NCBI GenBank assembly: GCA_025059535.1
Contig: JANXCX010000006.1
Span: 74,913-138,912 of the forward strand
Reading direction: 5' to 3'
From: Bacteroidia bacterium
GTDB lineage: Bacteria; Bacteroidota; Bacteroidia; SpSt-205
DNA length: 64,000 nucleotides
The notes beneath the pieces were generated by a model. That model searched no databases, had not been told where the DNA came from, and saw only the letters and a list, made by a program, of their open reading frames with translations. A program made the position numbers and the translations under genes. Below are positions 60,343 through 64,000 of this stretch, one piece after another. Position 1 is the first letter of the stretch; every line of letters starts with the position of its first letter.

Positions 60343-60992
60343 GACAGGACAGTTAGGCGCGGTAGTTTTAGCCTACCCAGCGCAAAGCGTAAAACTTCGT
60401 AAGCGCTGTCCAAAATGTTTTGTCCCATCAGCTCAAGCGGCAGACGCAAGTACGTCTCTATCGCTTTCTCCGTATCCTCAAAGCCTTCGGACTCATCATT
60501 CAGCCAAAAGCGAATGAGCGCCCAATGAACCCCCCACAGAACATCCAGGTATAAATTCTCTAAGTGGCGCGACCGAATCTCCTCCGCAATCACCCCTTCC
60601 TGAATCACCTCCGCCATGTGGGAGCGAAACTTACGCTGATAGCCCCTCAAGAGGGTAAATTGCGTATAGGTTTTAGCAATAAAGCTGCGATCCTTGATAA
60701 CATTATCAAAGAAGGTGAAGAAGTAGGCCAATATCTTCTCGCGGGCTGAGTAGTTAGTATAGCTTTCTGAATTTTTGAGGATATTTATCACCTCATCCGC
60801 ATAAGCCGTCCATATCTTTCGCCCGATCGCATCCAGTGAAGCAAAATGCTTATAAAAATCGGCCTCTGAGATATCTAGCATCTTACAGAAGGAAAATACA
60901 TTCATGCGTTGAATTTTGTCCTCCACAACGAGCTGCTTGTAGAGGTCTACGATGCGATTCTCCAGAGAGACTTCTTTGGTTTTTGTGGCCAT
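60339..60992 (-). CDS. TetR family transcriptional regulator
   Basis: A 217-residue regulator. N-terminal helix-turn-helix (about 28-60: NVFSFCKMLDISEADFYKHFASLDAIG) with the TetR-type recognition helix ending DFYKHF, and a helical ligand/dimer domain (about 75-210). It probably controls its own operon or a distant target; ligand unknown. It heads the aminotransferase-PHP operon, behind a leaderless-type promoter that faces the divergent kinase gene only 26 nt away. Confidence 0.85.
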   Translation of the reverse strand: MATKTKEVSLENRIVDLYKQLVVEDKIQRMNVFSFCKMLDISEADFYKHFASLDAIGRKIWTAYADEVINILKNSESYTNYSAREKILAYFFTFFDNVIKDRSFIAKTYTQFTLLRGYQRKFRSHMAEVIQEGVIAEEIRSRHLENLYLDVLWGVHWALIRFWLNDESEGFEDTEKAIETYLRLPLELMGQNILDSAYEVLRFALGRLKLPRLTVLS

Positions 60993-60996
60993 GGCA

Positions 60997-61004
60997 CAAA
61001 GGTA
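60997..61004 (-). promoter_or_regulatory. -7 element TACCTTTG of the tetR operon, leaderless type
   Basis: Ends 4 nt before ATG 60992; overlaps the divergent kinase promoter region. Confidence 0.7.
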
Positions 61005-61005
61005 A

Positions 61006-61013
61006 GAAATTTG
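61006..61013 (+). promoter_or_regulatory. -7-like element GAAATTTG upstream of the BadF/BadG kinase gene
   Basis: One mismatch to TAnnTTTG; ends 5 nt before ATG 61019. The two promoters share the 26-nt gap. Confidence 0.4.
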
Positions 61014-61018
61014 GTAGG

Positions 61019-61888
61019 ATGTGGCTACTGGAGGTAGGCGCTACGAAGACGGACTGGCTTATTGGCGCGCCTCAGGGGCTAGTGCGCCACACCCTCCAAG
61101 GGCTGAATACGGAAGCGGAAGGCTGGAAGGCCGCCGAAGCGTATGTGGAAAGGCTTCAACAGGTACAGAAGCTCCAGGGGTTGGCCACGCCTCGGCATAT
61201 ATGGTATTATGGGCCTGCACTCCACGAGGCCGAAGCGCGCCAGCGGCTCCAAAGCCTCTTGGCAGAGGCATTTGGGGTGCCCTTAGAAGCCGTGGAAGTG
61301 GCGCATGATCTTTTAGGCGCCGCTCGGGCCGCTTGGGGCGAAGCCACGGGAATAGTCGGGATTTTAGGCACGGGCTCTAACTGCGCCCTGTGGGATGGTC
61401 AGGCGCTTATCCAGCAGGCAGGCGGCCACGGTTATCTTCTCGGCGACGAAGGTAGTGGCGCCGACCTAGGCCGGCATTTTCTTAGCGCGCTCCTTTATGC
61501 GGAGGTACCGGCGGAGTTGGAGGCGGCTTTCTGGGCCGAGAACCCTTATCCTGAGGCTTCAGCGCCGCTACACCTACGGCAGAAAGCTTACACCAGCGCA
61601 CGTCCTTCCGCTTTCCTAGCAGGTTTTGCGCCTTTCCTTGCGCGCCATCAGAGGCACCCCTGGGTAAAGGCGCTGGTAAGCGAGCGTTTCACACACTTTC
61701 ACCGGCGCACCTGGCGGCGATGGGGTATAAGGAAGCCTATTCGCTACGTCGGTGGTGTGGCACGGGCCTTTGCCGAACTTCTAGAGGCCACCACTCGCGC
61801 CGAGGGTGGGGAGTGGGGCGGCATAGTCGCCGATACCGCTGAAGCCCTATGGGCCTATCACCAGCGGAAAGAAGGCACGCGCGCCTGA
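61019..61888 (+). CDS. BadF/BadG/BcrA/BcrD ATPase family protein, N-acetylglucosamine kinase-like
   Basis: A 289-residue actin-fold ATPase. Phosphate-1 loop LEVGATKTDW, a hinge AAWGEATGIVGILGTGSNCALWD and HGYLLGDEGSGADLGRHFL; the C-terminal part has VGGVARAFAELL (adenosine loop). These features match the N-acetylglucosamine kinase-like subgroup of the family. Substrate not certain. ATG 61019 was chosen from the promoter; the frame is open much further upstream but has no signal there. Its 3' end overlaps trpS on the other strand by 31 bp. Confidence 0.86.
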   Translation: MWLLEVGATKTDWLIGAPQGLVRHTLQGLNTEAEGWKAAEAYVERLQQVQKLQGLATPRHIWYYGPALHEAEARQRLQSLLAEAFGVPLEAVEVAHDLLGAARAAWGEATGIVGILGTGSNCALWDGQALIQQAGGHGYLLGDEGSGADLGRHFLSALLYAEVPAELEAAFWAENPYPEASAPLHLRQKAYTSARPSAFLAGFAPFLARHQRHPWVKALVSERFTHFHRRTWRRWGIRKPIRYVGGVARAFAELLEATTRAEGGEWGGIVADTAEALWAYHQRKEGTRA

Positions 61889-62853
61889 AAGCCAATAGCC
61901 TCCCGCACGCGCCCAAGTACTTTAGCGGCTTCGGCGCGCGCCCGCTCTGCCCCCTTCTGAAGGATAGCTTCTAAAGCCGCCTTATCCCGCATCCACTGCT
62001 GATAAGCCGCACGCTGAGGCGCAAAGCGCTCCCGCAAAACCCGAAAAAGCTCCGCCTTGGCCTGGCCATAGCCATAGCCACCTTCCACATAGCGTCTGCG
62101 CATTTCCTCTACCTCCTCTGGCGAGGCTACCGCGGCATACAGTTGAAATACAATACACCGACCGGGATCCTTAGGCGCTTCAACGGGCGTGGAATCCGTA
62201 ACAATGCGCCGCACGCGCCGCTCCAACTCCACCTCATCGCCTAGAACATCTAGCGTGTTTCCATAGCTTTTGCTCATTTTGCGCCCATCTATCCCTGGCA
62301 AAAGCATCACCTCTTCCTGAAAAAATCCTGTAGGCAGTTTGAAGATTTCTCCGTAGCGCCGATTGAAAGCCCCAGCGATATCCCGCGCAATTTCCAAATG
62401 CTGCTTCTGATCCTTTCCAACGGGCACGATATCGGTATCGTACAGCAGGATATCCGCCGCCATGAGGACGGGATAGGTAAAAAGCCCAGCCGAAACTTCG
62501 GCTAAATTGCCGGCTTTTTCTTTAAAGGCATGGGCGTTAGCCAGCATGGGATAGGGCGTTACGCAGCCCAGATACCAGCTTAGCTCACATACCTCAGGTA
62601 CATCGGACTGCCGAAAGAATACATGCCGCTCGGTATCCAGGCCCATAGCCAGCCAGGCCGCCGCTACCGCATAGGTATTTTCTTGAAGCTGGACTGGGTT
62701 ATGGACAGTGGTGAGCGCATGCAGGTCCGCAATAAAGAAAAAAGCCGGTTCGTTCTGCTGGCTAGCCAGCTCAAGGGCCGGACGAATAGCCCCCAAGAGG
62801 TTACCCAGATGGGGCTTACCTGAGCTCTGAATACCTGTAAGTATGCGGCTCAT
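61858..62853 (-). CDS. trpS: Tryptophanyl-tRNA synthetase
   Basis: Class I synthetase charging tRNA(Trp); 331 residues. HIGH-type motif [12 protein letters not shown] (PxxxHLGN) near residue 9, [28 protein letters not shown], and the KMSKS motif [14 protein letters not shown] near 191. Normal length. The start overlaps the THX stop (TGA/ATG), so the two genes are translationally coupled. The C-terminus overlaps the divergent-strand kinase gene by 31 bp. Confidence 0.96.
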   Translation of the reverse strand: MSRILTGIQSSGKPHLGNLLGAIRPALELASQQNEPAFFFIADLHALTTVHNPVQLQENTYAVAAAWLAMGLDTERHVFFRQSDVPEVCELSWYLGCVTPYPMLANAHAFKEKAGNLAEVSAGLFTYPVLMAADILLYDTDIVPVGKDQKQHLEIARDIAGAFNRRYGEIFKLPTGFFQEEVMLLPGIDGRKMSKSYGNTLDVLGDEVELERRVRRIVTDSTPVEAPKDPGRCIVFQLYAAVASPEEVEEMRRRYVEGGYGYGQAKAELFRVLRERFAPQRAAYQQWMRDKAALEAILQKGAERARAEAAKVLGRVREAIGFQARVPSFRW

Positions 62854-62984
62854 GCCGCCGAAGAAGCCGTTTTAGGCGCCTCGCCCGGAAGGGGATGTTT
62901 GTTTTTGGGCTTGCGTGGGCGATATTTACCATACGTACCCCGCCAAATTTTTCCCCGCCGCGTGCGCCGATCCCCTTTTCCCAT
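62850..62984 (-). CDS. 30S ribosomal protein THX
   Basis: A 44-residue highly basic protein beginning [20 protein letters not shown], the signature of the THX (bacterial Thx) family that sits in the 30S head, first seen in Thermus and common in Bacteroidota. About 35% of its residues are Arg or Lys. Its C-terminal extension ([14 protein letters not shown]) is longer than in Thermus. The ATG at 62984 lies 4 nt after TACCTTTG, and its stop codon overlaps the trpS ATG. Confidence 0.88.
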   Translation of the reverse strand: MGKGDRRTRRGKIWRGTYGKYRPRKPKNKHPLPGEAPKTASSAA

Positions 62985-62988
62985 GCTA

Positions 62989-62996
62989 CAAAGGTA
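62989..62996 (-). promoter_or_regulatory. -7 element TACCTTTG of THX-trpS, leaderless type
   Basis: Ends 4 nt before ATG 62984, in the 27-nt gap after the acyl-CoA synthetase stop. Confidence 0.7.
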
Positions 62997-63011
62997 AGGA
63001 AAGAGGGCGTT

Positions 63012-64000
63012 TCAACCAGTTTGCTGACGCTCTAAGTAGGCGCGACGCAGAAGGCGCCGCATAATCTTATTGGAGGCGGTGCGTGGCAGCTCAGGTACGA
63101 CCACCACGGCATGGAGGTGGAAAAGTGGGCTGAGACGCTCCCGAATCACTTGCGCCAAAAGGGGTTTCCAATAGGAGGGGTCAGTAGGGGCCTCGGCTTG
63201 CGGGACTACATACACTACAAGCTGCTCGGGACCACCTTCAGGAGGGGGCACAGCTACGGCAGCGGCTTCCCCTACGCCAGGTACCTGGGCCACTACACGT
63301 TCAATCTCTACCGAGGCTATTTTTATTCCTCCTAGGTTCATAGCGTCGTCGGCTCGCCCGCCCGAGACCCAGTACCCTGTAGGTAAGCGCCGAAGGAAGT
63401 CCCCATGACGCCGTAGCCGCACCGTGCAGCCCTCTAGGACAGAGGCAATCGGCTCATGCGTAGCCCCCACCCACCCAGCCTGAAGGGCCGGCGTACCCTC
63501 ATAATACACCTGCGTATGATCGGCATTGAGAAGCTTTTGCGAAAGCCCGATGGAAGGCCCTATAAGAAAGATTTCGCCCTCCTCGGCCGGCTGACCGCTC
63601 TCATCCAGCAGAACGAAATCCAACCCCAGCGCTGGTGCGCTAAATTGAGAGGGGGCATTTGGGTGTAAAAGCGTACTGGTGATATAGCCACCCCCGATTT
63701 CCGTGCCACCGCAGTACTCTATGATAGGCTTGTAGCCCGCTTTGGCCATTAGGGCCCACATGTGCCAGGGGTTGGAGGCTTCGCCCGTAGAGCTAAATAG
63801 CCGAATAGCCGACCAGTCGGCGCCCTGCCAGGCTTGACTCTCTATCCAGCGGCGCACTAAGGAGGGCACTACACCCAGAATCGTAACGCGCTGCTGGGCT
63901 ACAAACTGGCAGAAGCCGGCCCCCGTGGGTGCCCCCTCGTAAAGGGCCACCGTAGCCCCATGCGCCAGACCCGCAAAAAGCAGCCACGGCCCCATCATCC
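63012..64000 (-). CDS. AMP-dependent acyl-CoA synthetase family protein (partial, N-terminus beyond window)
   Basis: C-terminal 328 or so residues of an ANL-superfamily enzyme that activates a carboxylate as acyl-AMP. Seen: the end of the substrate/adenylation domain with STGEASNPWHMW, EYCGGTEIGGGYI (A5-type motif), then GDFLRR and SGGRADDAMNLGGIKIASVEIE (hinge and A8 region), and the conserved lysine in PRTASNKIMRRLL. The GEASN/CGGTEIGG combination resembles acetyl-CoA-synthetase-like and plant AAE17/18-like enzymes. The first part lies beyond base 64000, so substrate and start cannot be given. Confidence 0.88.
   Translation of the reverse strand, partial: MMGPWLLFAGLAHGATVALYEGAPTGAGFCQFVAQQRVTILGVVPSLVRRWIESQAWQGADWSAIRLFSSTGEASNPWHMWALMAKAGYKPIIEYCGGTEIGGGYITSTLLHPNAPSQFSAPALGLDFVLLDESGQPAEEGEIFLIGPSIGLSQKLLNADHTQVYYEGTPALQAGWVGATHEPIASVLEGCTVRLRRHGDFLRRLPTGYWVSGGRADDAMNLGGIKIASVEIERVVAQVPGVGEAAAVAVPPPEGGPEQLVVYVVPQAEAPTDPSYWKPLLAQVIRERLSPLFHLHAVVVVPELPRTASNKIMRRLLRRAYLERQQTG

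Overview
The window comes from a compact bacterial chromosome of the phylum Bacteroidota (roughly 57% GC by eye). Evidence for the phylum: the bifunctional LpxC-FabZ gene, type IX secretion (T9SS) type A and type B sorting domains, a PorP/SprF-family protein, DUF3467, DUF2851 and DUF349 proteins, 30S protein THX, and many copies of the Bacteroidota -7 promoter element TAnnTTTG. The lineage cannot be resolved below phylum by reading alone. The extreme gene packing and scattered operons (complex I, sufB, tsf without rpsB) suggest an uncultivated, possibly thermophilic lineage; that is inference.

Layout. 1-7.0 kb: partial universal stress protein (-); DUF349 coiled-coil protein and SpoU methyltransferase (+); pdhB (-); nuoK-plsC-gatC-murF operon (-). 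7.0-11.3 kb: ankyrin protein, metG, sufB (+). 11.3-13.1 kb: dnaB and a small lipoprotein (-), with the only convincing intrinsic terminator. 13.1-14.2 kb: orphan nuoD (+). 14.2-20.4 kb: operon ftcD, lpxD, lpxC-fabZ, ABC ATPase, DUF1571/LysM protein, dienoyl-CoA reductase-like SDR (-). 20.4-27.2 kb: cell-surface operon with a dockerin-like protein, a T9SS type A protein, a 904-residue type B protein, a PorP/SprF-like protein and a PAS-SpoIIE phosphatase (-). 27.2-28.7 kb: secreted esterase-like T9SS cargo (+). 28.6-33.5 kb: nadK operon with DUF2851, an enoyl-CoA hydratase, and a DUF3467 operon with two secreted unknowns (-). 33.5-46.5 kb: AsmA/TamB-like protein, two very large tandem glycine-rich PKD surface proteins, a glycosyltransferase and asparagine synthase (+). 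46.5-53.2 kb: tsf-pyrH-mscS-dapF and a redoxin-pabA-hydrolase-CBS-thiE operon (-). 53.2-58.1 kb: SNF-family transporter, membrane-TPR protein and purN (+). 58.0-61.0 kb: tetR-aminotransferase-PHP operon (-). 61.0-64.0 kb: BadF/BadG kinase (+), then trpS, THX and a partial acyl-CoA synthetase (-).

Two genome-level patterns stand out. First, in 11 genes the -7 element TAnnTTTG (one site with one mismatch) ends exactly 4 nt before the start codon, and in 3 more (one again with a mismatch) 5 nt before; this implies leaderless mRNAs. A minority have 17-23 nt. Second, all seven convergent gene pairs overlap (4 to 109 bp), and all seven divergent pairs have start codons only 18 to 73 nt apart. No gene-free stretch exceeds 300 bp.

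Functionally the window mixes housekeeping (translation, lipid A and peptidoglycan synthesis, NAD, purine and thiamine metabolism, respiration) with a large investment in secreted surface proteins. The best candidates for undescribed biology are the five-gene T9SS operon and the tandem glycine-rich PKD pair, whose members share N-terminal architecture but carry different T9SS sorting signals.
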